A stretch of 11,307 bases of DNA from Hungatella sp. UBA3402 (lineage in GTDB: Bacteria; Bacillota; Clostridia; Lachnospirales; Lachnospiraceae). The stretch lies in NCBI GenBank assembly GCA_002358555.1, contig DEPC01000192.1:1-11307 (forward strand), in the 5' to 3' direction. The position numbers and the translations under genes are program-made. Positions 1-6,833 of the stretch are shown here, in pieces (the first letter of the stretch is position 1; every line of letters starts with the position of its first letter). The notes beneath the pieces are model-generated. The model ran no database searches. It was not told the origin of the DNA and was given only the letters and a program-made list of their open reading frames with translations.

Positions 1-597
1 ATCTAGAGCCTGCACATTGTGTAATTCCCCGATAAATTGCCCAAGCTTGTATAAATCTGTCTCTTGGTCAGTAAGACCTGGGACAACTACATGACGAATC
101 CATACAGGAATCTGTTTCCAATCTAAATAATGGGCAAATTGGAGGATTCCCTCAAGTGGTTGGCCGCAAAGCTCCTGGTGTTTTGTGGAATCAATATGCT
201 TAATGTCCAAGAGTACAAGATTAGTTACAGAGATAAGCTTGTCCATTTTTTGCATCTTTTTAGGATTGTCTGGCAGAAAGCTGATTCCTGATGTGTCCAG
301 GCATGTGTGGATGCTATGCTCCTTGGCTATCTCAAAAATCTCTGTTACAAAATCAATCTGCATCAGAGGTTCTCCTCCTGTCACAGTGATACCTCCATTA
401 GAGTAGAAATGGCGGGAATCCTCAAATTTTTGTATTATCTCCTCTGGCTCCATGACAATTCCACCTGCCATCTCCCAAGTATCAGGATTATGACAATACA
501 GACATCGCATAGGACAGCCTTTCAGAAAAATAACCATGCGAACTCCAGGTCCATCAACAGTGCCAAAACTTTCAATAGAATGAACTACTCCTTTCAT
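1..597 (-). CDS. pflA: Pyruvate formate-lyase activating enzyme (radical SAM), C-terminal part beyond the window
   Basis: This enzyme reductively cleaves S-adenosylmethionine to abstract hydrogen from the glycine of pyruvate formate-lyase, which installs the glycyl radical. The 199 codons visible contain the N-terminal SFGTVDGPGVR signature (residues 10-20), the CxxxCxxC iron-sulfur motif CPMRCLYC (Cys28, Cys32, Cys35) followed by HNPDTW, and the SAM-binding GGEP motif at residues 74-77. Family members have about 245 residues, so roughly 45 lie past the left edge. The ATG at 597 is preceded by an AAAGGGGG ribosome site. It lies downstream of the lyase chain and the glycyl-radical protein on the same strand, so all three are probably one functional unit. 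No key residue in the visible part is missing. Confidence 0.95.
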   Translation of the reverse strand, partial: MKGVVHSIESFGTVDGPGVRMVIFLKGCPMRCLYCHNPDTWEMAGGIVMEPEEIIQKFEDSRHFYSNGGITVTGGEPLMQIDFVTEIFEIAKEHSIHTCLDTSGISFLPDNPKKMQKMDKLISVTNLVLLDIKHIDSTKHQELCGQPLEGILQFAHYLDWKQIPVWIRHVVVPGLTDQETDLYKLGQFIGELHNVQALD

Positions 598-677
598 AAA
601 TACCCCCTTTCTGTGGTAATAGGAGCCTTGTAAATTCTTGAAAAAAATCACTCTCCCATCTTATAATACTCATATAG

Positions 678-718
678 AAAAAACAGTTGTTAAGGTATTC
701 TTTGCACTTTGAACTGTT
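678..718 (-). terminator. Weak terminator-like hairpin between the glycyl-radical gene and pflA
   Basis: Read on the minus strand, AACAGTT (718-712) pairs perfectly with AACTGTT (688-682) across a 23-base loop, and six T residues follow or overlap the end. The 7-bp stem is AT-rich and the loop is long, so this would be a leaky terminator or processing site at best. It could lower pflA expression relative to the two lyase genes, which suits an activase needed in catalytic amounts. That role is inference. Confidence 0.3.
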
Positions 719-800
719 AAGATAGGAGGTTTTTGACACGAGTCGTTGTTACTGTAACCTACTTCTTTTAGGTGATAATGGATTGGCAAGGAAGAAATAG

Positions 801-1046
801 CTACATATTATGGTGAAATGTACGAGAAATCACCTCATCCTGCTGTGCTTTTGTCAGCTTATTGAAATTTACGGCATAACCAGATACTCTTACTGTAAGT
901 TGAGGATATTTTTCAGGATGTTCTTGTGCATCCAAAAGAGTTTCTCTTGTAAATACATTTACATTCAAATGGTGTCCTCCTTCTTGAGTATAGCCGTCCA
1001 ATAAAGTAACTAGATTATCAATCTGAGAGTCATTTACATGAGTCAT
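801..1046 (-). CDS. grcA: Stand-alone glycyl-radical domain protein (GrcA/YfiD-like), small chain of a split pyruvate formate-lyase
   Basis: This 81-residue protein corresponds to the C-terminal glycyl-radical domain of pyruvate formate-lyase. It carries LLDGY (15-19), GGHHLNVNV (23-31), HPEKYPQLTVRVSGYAVNF (43-61) with the radical glycine at Gly56, and the terminal ISRTF segment. E. coli YfiD/GrcA, a spare domain for oxygen-damaged lyase, is longer (about 127 residues) and is additional to a full-length enzyme. Here the neighbouring lyase chain lacks this domain, so the protein is probably an obligatory subunit. I start it at the ATG at 1046 because AAAAGGAG (1064-1057) sits 10 bases upstream. 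An upstream ATG at 1067 would overlap that site and add seven basic, unconserved residues. The gap to the large chain's stop is 110 bases. Confidence 0.9.
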   Translation of the reverse strand: MTHVNDSQIDNLVTLLDGYTQEGGHHLNVNVFTRETLLDAQEHPEKYPQLTVRVSGYAVNFNKLTKAQQDEVISRTFHHNM

Positions 1047-1156
1047 GGTTTTCGTTCTCCTTTTCATTAAATTGTCTGTTATTTGAAACTATGTGGTTAC
1101 AATCCCATTAGCTTTAGAGGATAGGAAGTATGCTATATTTCCTCACAAGGGGTCAT

Positions 1157-3286
1157 TCAAATATCAGAATGCTTACTTGCAAGTTCCTCTTCAATATCCA
1201 ATCCTTCAAATAGAGTTGGCACCTTGCAGGCAGAATTTCCTTGTGTACAATCCAGTTCAATTTCTAAATCTCCAGCAAAAATTTGAGTATTTTTACCAAG
1301 TGCATCAGGGATTACGGAGAAGGTATTGGAAATACCATCCTGGGCATCCATAAAAGGAAGCTTTGCCACAGAAGCAAGCGATGCTACAGCTCCATTGGAA
1401 TCTCTGGTGTGCATAGGATTTGCACCTGGAGCAAATGGCTCTCCGGCTTTTCTTCCATCTGGTGTGGAACCAGTCTTTTTTCCATATACAACATTGGAAG
1501 TAATCGTCAAAATAGAGGTTGTGGGGATACTGTCCCGATAGGTGTGATGTTCCTTGATGTCATTCATAAATGTGTGCACTAATTCGCTGGCTAACATGTC
1601 AACTCTATCATCATTATTTCCATACTTTGGAAAGTCCCCTTCCACCTTATAATCAACTACAATCCCATTTTCATCGCGAATTGTTTTTACTTTGGCGTAC
1701 TTAATGGCAGATAAAGAGTCTGCCACCACAGACAATCCAGCAATCCCTGTGGCAAACCATCTGGTTACTTTTTTATCGTGGAGCGCCATTTGAAGTCGCT
1801 CATAACAATATTTGTCATGCATATAATGGATAATGTTTAAGGTGTTCACATAGACTCCTGCAAGCCATCGCATCATATCTTTATAGGCATCCATAACCTC
1901 ATCAAAATCTAAATATTCCGAGGTAATAGGACGAAATTTTGGTCCAACCTGTTTTTTGCTAATCTCATCAACACCACCATTGATGGCATAGAGCAGACAT
2001 TTTGCCAGGTTTGCCCTAGCACCAAAGAATTGCATTTCTTTTCCTACTCTCATAGAAGAAACACAGCAGGCAATGGCATAGTCATCTCCATGAGTAACTC
2101 TCATTAAATCATCATTTTCATACTGAATGGAAGAAGATTCAATGGAAGTTTTGGCACAGAACCGCTTAAAATTCTCAGGCAAACGAGGGGACCAAAGCAC
2201 TGTGAGATTAGGTTCTGGGGCAGTTCCAAGATTTTGTAATGTATGCAGGTATCGGAAAGACATTTTTGTAACTAGATGTCTTCCATCAATGCCAATACCA
2301 CCGATAGATTCTGTCACCCAGGTAGGGTCGCCGGAAAACAGATTGTTATACTCAGGAGTACGAGCAAATTTTACTAGCCGCAGTTTCATGATAAAATGGT
2401 CCACAAATTCTTGAATCTCTTCCTCTTTAAACACTCCATTTTTTAAATCTCTTTCTGCATAAATATCAATAAAAGTAGAGGTTCTTCCAAGAGACATAGC
2501 TGCCCCGTTTTGCTCTTTGATAGCCGCAAGATATCCAAAGTATAGCCATTGAATAGCTTCCTGAACATTGTCAGCAGGCTGTGAAATGTCATATCCATAG
2601 ATTTCTCCCAGCTTTTTCAAATCCTTTAATGCTCGAATTTGCTCGGATAACTCCTCGCGGTCACGGATTACATCAGAATACATCGTGCTTCTGGTAGTAT
2701 TTTTTTGTTCTTCTTTATCTTCAATTAATCTGTCGATTCCATAAAGAGCTACTCTCCGATAATCGCCGATAATACGTCCTCGCCCATAGGCATCAGGAAG
2801 CCCAGTAATAATATGACTGGAACGGCAGGCCCTCATCTCTGGGGTATAAGCATCAAATACACCTGCATTGTGAGTCTTTCTGTGGGTAGAAAAAAACTGG
2901 CTGATTTCTGGTGATACCTTATAGCCATTATCAAGACAGGCCTTTTCAGCCATGCGGATACCGCCATAGGGTTGCAAAGAACGCTTAAACGGTTTATCTG
3001 TCTGAAATCCTACAATAGTCTCCTTTTCCTTGTCCAGATATCCTGCTCCATGGGAAGTGATTGTGGAAATAATTTGGGTATCCATATCCAAAACTCCTCC
3101 TGCTTCCCTCTCCTGACGAGACAACTCCATCACTTGATCCCAAAGCTGTCTGGTACGCCTAGTAGGGCCTGATAGAAAGGAATCATCTCCATCATAGGGA
3201 GTATAATTTTTCTGAATAAAATCTCTGACGTTAATCTCATTTTCCCAGGCTCCATGGTTAAATCCATTCCATTCTGGTTTTTGCAT
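1157..3286 (-). CDS. pflB: Pyruvate formate-lyase large chain lacking the glycyl-radical domain
   Basis: Formate C-acetyltransferase converts pyruvate and CoA to acetyl-CoA and formate in anaerobic fermentation. The 709 residues cover the ten-stranded barrel of the family: AGVFDAYTPEMR (141-152), GLPDAYGRGRIIGDYRR (162-178), the catalytic Cys-Cys pair in IACCVSSMR (Cys407, Cys408), QFFGARANLAK (419-429), and STPDGRKAGEPFAPGANPMH (607-626). Canonical enzymes are about 740-760 residues and end with the RVSGYA glycine loop. This one ends after GISNTFSVIPDALGK (651-665) with about 44 residues I do not recognise (666-709, containing Cys680 and Cys687). The missing domain is supplied by the next gene downstream. 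GAGGAGGT (3301-3294) lies 7-8 bases before the ATG. I saw no convincing sigma-A promoter upstream. Confidence 0.95.
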   Translation of the reverse strand: MQKPEWNGFNHGAWENEINVRDFIQKNYTPYDGDDSFLSGPTRRTRQLWDQVMELSRQEREAGGVLDMDTQIISTITSHGAGYLDKEKETIVGFQTDKPFKRSLQPYGGIRMAEKACLDNGYKVSPEISQFFSTHRKTHNAGVFDAYTPEMRACRSSHIITGLPDAYGRGRIIGDYRRVALYGIDRLIEDKEEQKNTTRSTMYSDVIRDREELSEQIRALKDLKKLGEIYGYDISQPADNVQEAIQWLYFGYLAAIKEQNGAAMSLGRTSTFIDIYAERDLKNGVFKEEEIQEFVDHFIMKLRLVKFARTPEYNNLFSGDPTWVTESIGGIGIDGRHLVTKMSFRYLHTLQNLGTAPEPNLTVLWSPRLPENFKRFCAKTSIESSSIQYENDDLMRVTHGDDYAIACCVSSMRVGKEMQFFGARANLAKCLLYAINGGVDEISKKQVGPKFRPITSEYLDFDEVMDAYKDMMRWLAGVYVNTLNIIHYMHDKYCYERLQMALHDKKVTRWFATGIAGLSVVADSLSAIKYAKVKTIRDENGIVVDYKVEGDFPKYGNNDDRVDMLASELVHTFMNDIKEHHTYRDSIPTTSILTITSNVVYGKKTGSTPDGRKAGEPFAPGANPMHTRDSNGAVASLASVAKLPFMDAQDGISNTFSVIPDALGKNTQIFAGDLEIELDCTQGNSACKVPTLFEGLDIEEELASKHSDI

Positions 3287-3293
3287 GTAAAAT

Positions 3294-3301
3294 ACCTCCT
3301 C
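3294..3301 (-). promoter_or_regulatory. Ribosome binding site of pflB
   Basis: GAGGAGGT on the minus strand is a near-perfect Shine-Dalgarno sequence at good spacing from the ATG at 3286. It implies high translation, as expected for an abundant fermentation enzyme. Confidence 0.8.
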
Positions 3302-3516
3302 ACTGTTTGTAAGCAGTCTACAATAAGTAGTTCACTGAATAACCCCAATAAATTAAAAAAATATATCAAAAAAAGATTCTAAAGAGAAAAGATAGTTCAA
3401 GAATAAAGTGTAAATGAAAGGTTAAGCTATAGATGATAGTTTGCTTAGGAATGTAGATTCTATTCATAGGTTTTATTAGCCATACTTACCATTTATACGA
3501 CAAAAACATTCTCTAC

Positions 3517-3545
3517 TTGCCAAGAATTGAGAAAAGTATTATAGT
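3517..3545 (+). promoter_or_regulatory. Sigma-A-type promoter of the DUF1858 gene
   Basis: A -35 box TTGCCA (3517-3522) is followed after exactly 17 bases by a -10 box TATAGT (3540-3545). The expected start of transcription near 3552 leaves a leader of only about 25 bases before the ATG at 3578. The divergent pflB promoter must lie in the same 291-base gap, but I could not place it. Confidence 0.6.
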
Positions 3546-3577
3546 ATTATCAGCATAAAGAAAAGGAGGAAATATTC

Positions 3578-3778
3578 ATGCAGATTGATAAAGAAATGCT
3601 CATCGGCCAGTTAGTTCAAATGGATGACTTGATTCCACAGATGCTGATGGGTGCTGGAATGCACTGTTTAGGATGCCCATCTGCTCAGGGAGAGAGTTTA
3701 GAAGAGGCATGTTATGTTCATGGAATCGATTGTGATGACTTGGTAGCCAAAATGAACGAAGTTTTAGCTGACCGTTAA
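3578..3778 (+). CDS. DUF1858 / hybrid-cluster-protein-associated redox disulfide domain protein
   Basis: This 66-residue cytosolic protein consists of one DUF1858 domain, the family also described as the redox disulfide domain associated with hybrid-cluster (prismane) proteins. It shows the typical MHCLGCPSAQGESLEEAC stretch, with a CxxC at Cys30 and Cys33, a third cysteine at Cys41, and a fourth in HGIDCDDL. The family is thought to take part in thiol redox or metal chemistry in anaerobes, but its exact reaction is unknown and I do not assign one. The ATG at 3578 follows AGGAGG at good distance. It diverges from the pyruvate formate-lyase operon and ends in a strong terminator, so it is a single-gene transcript. 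No hybrid-cluster protein gene is in the window. Confidence 0.85.
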   Translation: MQIDKEMLIGQLVQMDDLIPQMLMGAGMHCLGCPSAQGESLEEACYVHGIDCDDLVAKMNEVLADR

Positions 3779-3792
3779 ATTAGCTAGTAACA

Positions 3793-3866
3793 CCCAGAAA
3801 AAATTGTCTGATGGTCTGCATCTACAGGAGCCAGACATCGTAGACTATCAGGCAATTTTTTCTGGG
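3793..3866 (+). terminator. Long A-tract/T-tract hairpin terminator after the DUF1858 gene
   Basis: A long stem joins the left arm CCCAGAAAAAATTGTCTGAT (from 3793) with its near-complement ending in CAATTTTTTCTGGG (3853-3866). The few mismatches are mostly G-U wobbles. The inner stem followed by the T6 run works on the plus strand, and the mirrored A6 run would also allow termination on the minus strand. Both coding neighbours are on the plus strand. Confidence 0.8.
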
Positions 3867-3999
3867 CTTAGTTGTTGGCTGACCAGTTTCACCTATAATC
3901 TTAAACTATCATAAGAAGTATTTTTCCCTTTTTCCTTTCTATTTTCTGAAAAAAATCTCCAAAGATTGTCAAAAATATGTCGAAAATCCCCTAAAATGA

Positions 4000-4028
4000 T
4001 TGCCAATCCTAGACTAGCGTGTTAGAAT
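4000..4028 (+). promoter_or_regulatory. Sigma-A-type promoter of the HAD phosphatase gene
   Basis: TTGCCA (4000-4005) and TAGAAT (4023-4028) are separated by 17 bases. The layout matches the promoter of the preceding DUF1858 gene, including the identical -35 box. The leader to the TTG start at 4065 is about 30 bases and contains AGGAGG at 4051-4056. Confidence 0.6.
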
Positions 4029-4064
4029 TTCTAAAGAAACTTTTTTGAGTAGGAGGAAACAGAA

Positions 4065-4937
4065 TTGATTAAAATGGTGGTCAGCGACATGGATGGCACA
4101 CTTTTAAATACTAAAGGACAGATTTCAGAAAAGAACATTGAGGCAATTCATCATTTGATGGAGAATCAGATTGAATTTGTGATTGCATCGGGAAGAGATT
4201 ATCAAGGAGTTTATTCTCTTCTCAATAATTATCATCTGGAATGTGAAGCTATTTTGGGAAATGGTTCTCAGTATGTAGACAAAGAGGGAAAAATTCTCAT
4301 GAGCTGTTACATGAATAAGACAACAGTAATGAATGTAATAGATATTTTTAGAGAACTTCATATTCCCTATATGATTTTTGCTACAGATGGGTTTTATACT
4401 CGTGAAGACCCTTTAGCCATGAGAGAAGCTTTTATACTTAGGAGTCAAAAAAAGTTTGGAGGAACTCTAGCAGATTTTGAAAAGGGTGGAAGGTCAGAAC
4501 ATATGCCTTGTAATCATCTACAAAAAGTGGACGATTTTCATGAGTTTTTAGAAAAAGATAGAGAGATATTAAAAGTGGAAGCATTCTCTGTAACAGAAGC
4601 AGAAGCCAAGTTAGCAAGAGAAGCGTTACAATCTATTTCTGGAATTTCTTATTTATCTTCTTTTAATGATAATCTGGAAGTTACAGATAATGAGGCACAA
4701 AAAGGATACATGTTAGAAAAGGTGATTAAGTTAAAAGGTTTTTCCAAGGAAGAGATTATGGTGATTGGAGATGGAATGAATGATATTTCCATGTTTGAAT
4801 TATTTCCTCATTCCTATGCTCCTTCCAATTCTCATGATGAGATAAAGGAGCTTGCCAGTGAAGTGGTATGTAGTTGTGAAGAAGATGGATTTGCCCAAGC
4901 CGTCCATATGGTATTAGAGAAAAATATTCTTTCTTAG
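4065..4937 (+). CDS. Cof-type HAD-IIB family phosphatase
   Basis: This is a 290-residue soluble hydrolase of the haloacid dehalogenase superfamily, Cof/YidA-like subfamily, which dephosphorylates small phosphorylated metabolites such as sugar phosphates. Motif I is DMDGTLL with nucleophile Asp8 and acid Asp10. Motif II is ASGR (41-44). The IIB cap domain lies between about residues 85 and 195. Motif III lysine is Lys213 in EAQKG, and motif IV is GDGMND (235-240). Length is normal for the family (about 260-290). The start is TTG at 4065, because AGGAGG (4051-4056) lies 8 bases upstream of it. The nearest ATG at 4074 would be 17 bases away and would cut off the first strand. The substrate cannot be told from sequence. 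It stands alone with its own promoter. Confidence 0.9.
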   Translation: MIKMVVSDMDGTLLNTKGQISEKNIEAIHHLMENQIEFVIASGRDYQGVYSLLNNYHLECEAILGNGSQYVDKEGKILMSCYMNKTTVMNVIDIFRELHIPYMIFATDGFYTREDPLAMREAFILRSQKKFGGTLADFEKGGRSEHMPCNHLQKVDDFHEFLEKDREILKVEAFSVTEAEAKLAREALQSISGISYLSSFNDNLEVTDNEAQKGYMLEKVIKLKGFSKEEIMVIGDGMNDISMFELFPHSYAPSNSHDEIKELASEVVCSCEEDGFAQAVHMVLEKNILS

Positions 4938-5007
4938 TACAAATCTGAATTTGACTCTATAAAATGGAAGGTCTAAATTCTATTACCTTTAGCATGGTAG
5001 AGTATTA

Positions 5008-5071
5008 TTACCATTCACAGGGTATCTTCTTGTTCGGCGGAACTGGACAAGAAGATACCCATGAACAGTAA
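5008..5071. other. Long imperfect hairpin without a T-tract
   Basis: GGGTATCTTCTTGT (5020-5033) pairs perfectly with ACAAGAAGATACCC (5047-5060) around a 13-base GC-rich loop. The stem extends outward through TTCA/TGAA (5014-5017 with 5062-5065) and TTAC/GTAA (5008-5011 with 5068-5071). It lies 70 bases after the phosphatase gene and may end or stabilise its transcript. No T-run follows on either strand, so I do not call it an intrinsic terminator. Confidence 0.55.
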
Positions 5072-5085
5072 CAGAATATAAGTGC

Positions 5086-5139
5086 TAAACTATATAGTTT
5101 ATTAAATATATAGTTTTCTAGTAAACTATATGATATAAT
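5086..5139 (+). promoter_or_regulatory. Two AT-rich palindromes next to a -10 box: candidate operator and promoter
   Basis: TAAACTATATAGTTTA (5086-5101) is a perfect 16-base palindrome. ATATAGTTT (5108-5116) and AAACTATAT (5123-5131) form a second dyad with the same half-site, TATAGTTT. A TATAAT (5134-5139) follows directly, and no good -35 box stands 16-18 bases before it, so the dyads occupy the -35 region. This suggests a dimeric regulator bound in tandem. No candidate regulator gene is visible. The next gene starts at 5334, giving a leader of about 190 bases in which I see no gene. Confidence 0.45.
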
Positions 5140-5333
5140 ATATACATAGGATATTTCTTAAAAGATTCTTTGAGTTACGAAAACATTTCATCAATTTCTT
5201 TCGTCAAAAAACAATAGCCAAAAACCGAAAGAATAGAGTGAATGTATAAATGGAGTATTATCTTTTAGAAGCCTATTACCTTTAAGGGAGGGGCAGTTCA
5301 CAATAGATGTAAGCCTCAGAGAGGAGGAAGTGT

Positions 5334-6764
5334 ATGCCAGACCTGAACAGGCCCGAAGAAGAAACCAGGGAAAAACGTCAGTTTATTAGAGAGAAAATTG
5401 CAAGACCGCCTATGACAAAAGGTCAGTTGATAAAGCGGATGCTTGCCTATCTTTTTATTGCAGCCCTGGGCGGGACTGCCGCAGGAACAAGTTTTGCCAT
5501 AGCAAGACCATTAGCAGATAAATATCTGGTGACACATCCAACAGAGGAAAGTATTTCTGTTACTATTCCAACAGATGACCCTGGGGAGACTCACACAACA
5601 GAGACAGAACCCCAAACAGAGGAATCTTCTGATGAAGAAAGTTTAGAGGAGTCAGAAACCGAGAATGAATCTTCAGCAGAATCTGAATCGTCAACAGAAA
5701 CGGAATCTGAACCAGAATCGGAGTCCGAAACGGAATCTGAGCCAGAAACAGAACATCTGGAGGATAGAATACAGTCTGTGATAGAAAGTTATGAATATTC
5801 GGTAAAAGATTTGGATGCTCTCTATGGAACTTTGCGGAATATAGTGAAAGAAGCGAATCGAGGAATTGTAGAAGTCCATTCTGTAAAACAAGAAGTAGAT
5901 TGGTTTGATAATCCAGTAGAAACTGCTGGACTTTATGCTGGAGTTATTGTTGCCTCCACAGGCCAGGAACTGTTAATTCTGACACCAGAAGCGGCAGTAG
6001 AACAGGCAGATTCTATTAAAGTTACCTTTGAAGATGGAAGTGAAGCAGATGGCATCATCAAACAGAGAGACAGTATTTCTGGAATGGCTATTGTCAGTGT
6101 AATCACAGAATTACTGTCAGAAGATACCTTGATGGAAGTTTCTGTTCTGAAGTTAGGCAATTCCTATGTGATGAAACAGGGAGATTTGGTGGCAGCTCTA
6201 GGGGCTCCAGCAGGAATGGTTCACTCCAGTGCCTATGGGAGTATTTCTTATGTGGCACGCAATATTCAGGTAATAGATGGCATTACCAGACTTTTCTATG
6301 CAGATATCGCAGGCAATAGTCAGGCAGGTACATTTTTGGTAAATATTGATGGTGAAATCATCGGATGGGTAACAGATGCATATGATGATGAAGCGGAAAA
6401 TGGACTGACAGTGGCCATGGCCATTTCAGATTATAAATCAATATTGGAGAGAATGTTCAATGGATATTCGGTTCCCTATATGGGTATCATGGGACAAGAA
6501 GTCAGTCCAGCTATGGTTCTTGACGGAGTTCCACCAGGTGTATATGTGACAGAATGTATTTTAGATGGACCTGCATACAGTGCAGGGATCCAGAATGGCG
6601 ATATTATTGTGCGTATCAATGACAGAGAGATTTCTACGGTAAAAGAATACCAAAATCAGGTGGAAGCATTGAACCAAGATACTGTTGTTACAGTGGTTAT
6701 TCAGAGGAGAGGGATTGAGGAATATAAAGAATTGGAGTATCAGGTGACGATAGGAGCCAGATAA
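5334..6764 (+). CDS. Membrane-anchored HtrA-like (S1C/DegP fold) PDZ protein, apparently a catalytically dead pseudoprotease
   Basis: The 476-residue protein has a basic cytosolic start, one membrane segment (about 36-58), an extracellular stalk rich in Ser, Glu and Thr (78-142), a trypsin-like domain (about 165-378), and a C-terminal PDZ domain (about 383-474, with GPAYSAGIQNGDIIVRIND at 412-430). This is the layout of surface HtrA proteases. Comparison with the family motifs suggests that the triad is lost. The TNxHVV histidine is Ala220 (LTPEAAV), the D-x-A-V aspartate is Gly250 (SISGMAIV), and the GNSGGPLVN serine is Ala331 (GNSQAGTFLVN). It may instead act as a scaffold or peptide-binding sensor at the envelope. 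AGGAGG (5322-5327) lies 6 bases before the ATG. The yhaM-like gene follows after a short gap, so the two may be cotranscribed. Confidence 0.85.
   Translation: MPDLNRPEEETREKRQFIREKIARPPMTKGQLIKRMLAYLFIAALGGTAAGTSFAIARPLADKYLVTHPTEESISVTIPTDDPGETHTTETEPQTEESSDEESLEESETENESSAESESSTETESEPESESETESEPETEHLEDRIQSVIESYEYSVKDLDALYGTLRNIVKEANRGIVEVHSVKQEVDWFDNPVETAGLYAGVIVASTGQELLILTPEAAVEQADSIKVTFEDGSEADGIIKQRDSISGMAIVSVITELLSEDTLMEVSVLKLGNSYVMKQGDLVAALGAPAGMVHSSAYGSISYVARNIQVIDGITRLFYADIAGNSQAGTFLVNIDGEIIGWVTDAYDDEAENGLTVAMAISDYKSILERMFNGYSVPYMGIMGQEVSPAMVLDGVPPGVYVTECILDGPAYSAGIQNGDIIVRINDREISTVKEYQNQVEALNQDTVVTVVIQRRGIEEYKELEYQVTIGAR
5565..5759 (+). repeat. Low-complexity acidic Ser/Glu/Thr stalk region of the HtrA-like gene
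   Basis: Residues 78-142 of the HtrA-like protein are almost only Glu, Ser, Thr and Pro, with short imperfect repeats such as ETESEPESESETESEPETE. At DNA level GAATCTGA and GAAACGGAATCTGA recur. Such tracts form an extended, negatively charged spacer that holds the folded domains away from the membrane. They vary in length between strains through slippage or recombination, which has not been checked here. Confidence 0.7.
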
Positions 6765-6833
6765 TATGCTGTCTCAATAGAGAGCTTTCAGAGCAGAGGC
6801 GGCAGTCTCCTTATGAGAATGGAGGGCAACAAG

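Noticed and set aside
185..633. Plus-strand ORFs at the left edge
   Set aside because: They are shadows of pflA, which reads on the minus strand with all the radical-SAM motifs.
1047..1067. Upstream ATG at 1067 as start of the glycyl-radical gene
   Set aside because: It lies before and across the AAAAGGAG ribosome site that serves the ATG at 1046, and the added seven residues are not family-like.
1047..1156. The PFL split as a simple frameshift of one ORF
   Set aside because: The 110 bases between the large chain's stop and the small start do not encode PFL-like sequence in any minus frame I read, the large chain has an additional unrelated tail, and the small gene has its own well-placed ribosome site.
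5020..5060. Intrinsic terminator after the HAD gene
   Set aside because: The stem is strong but no T-run follows it on either strand. It is kept as a hairpin of unknown role.
5691..5891. Minus-strand ORF rich in Phe and Arg opposite the acidic stalk
   Set aside because: It is the antisense of a Glu/Ser repeat tract, with no ribosome site or family likeness.
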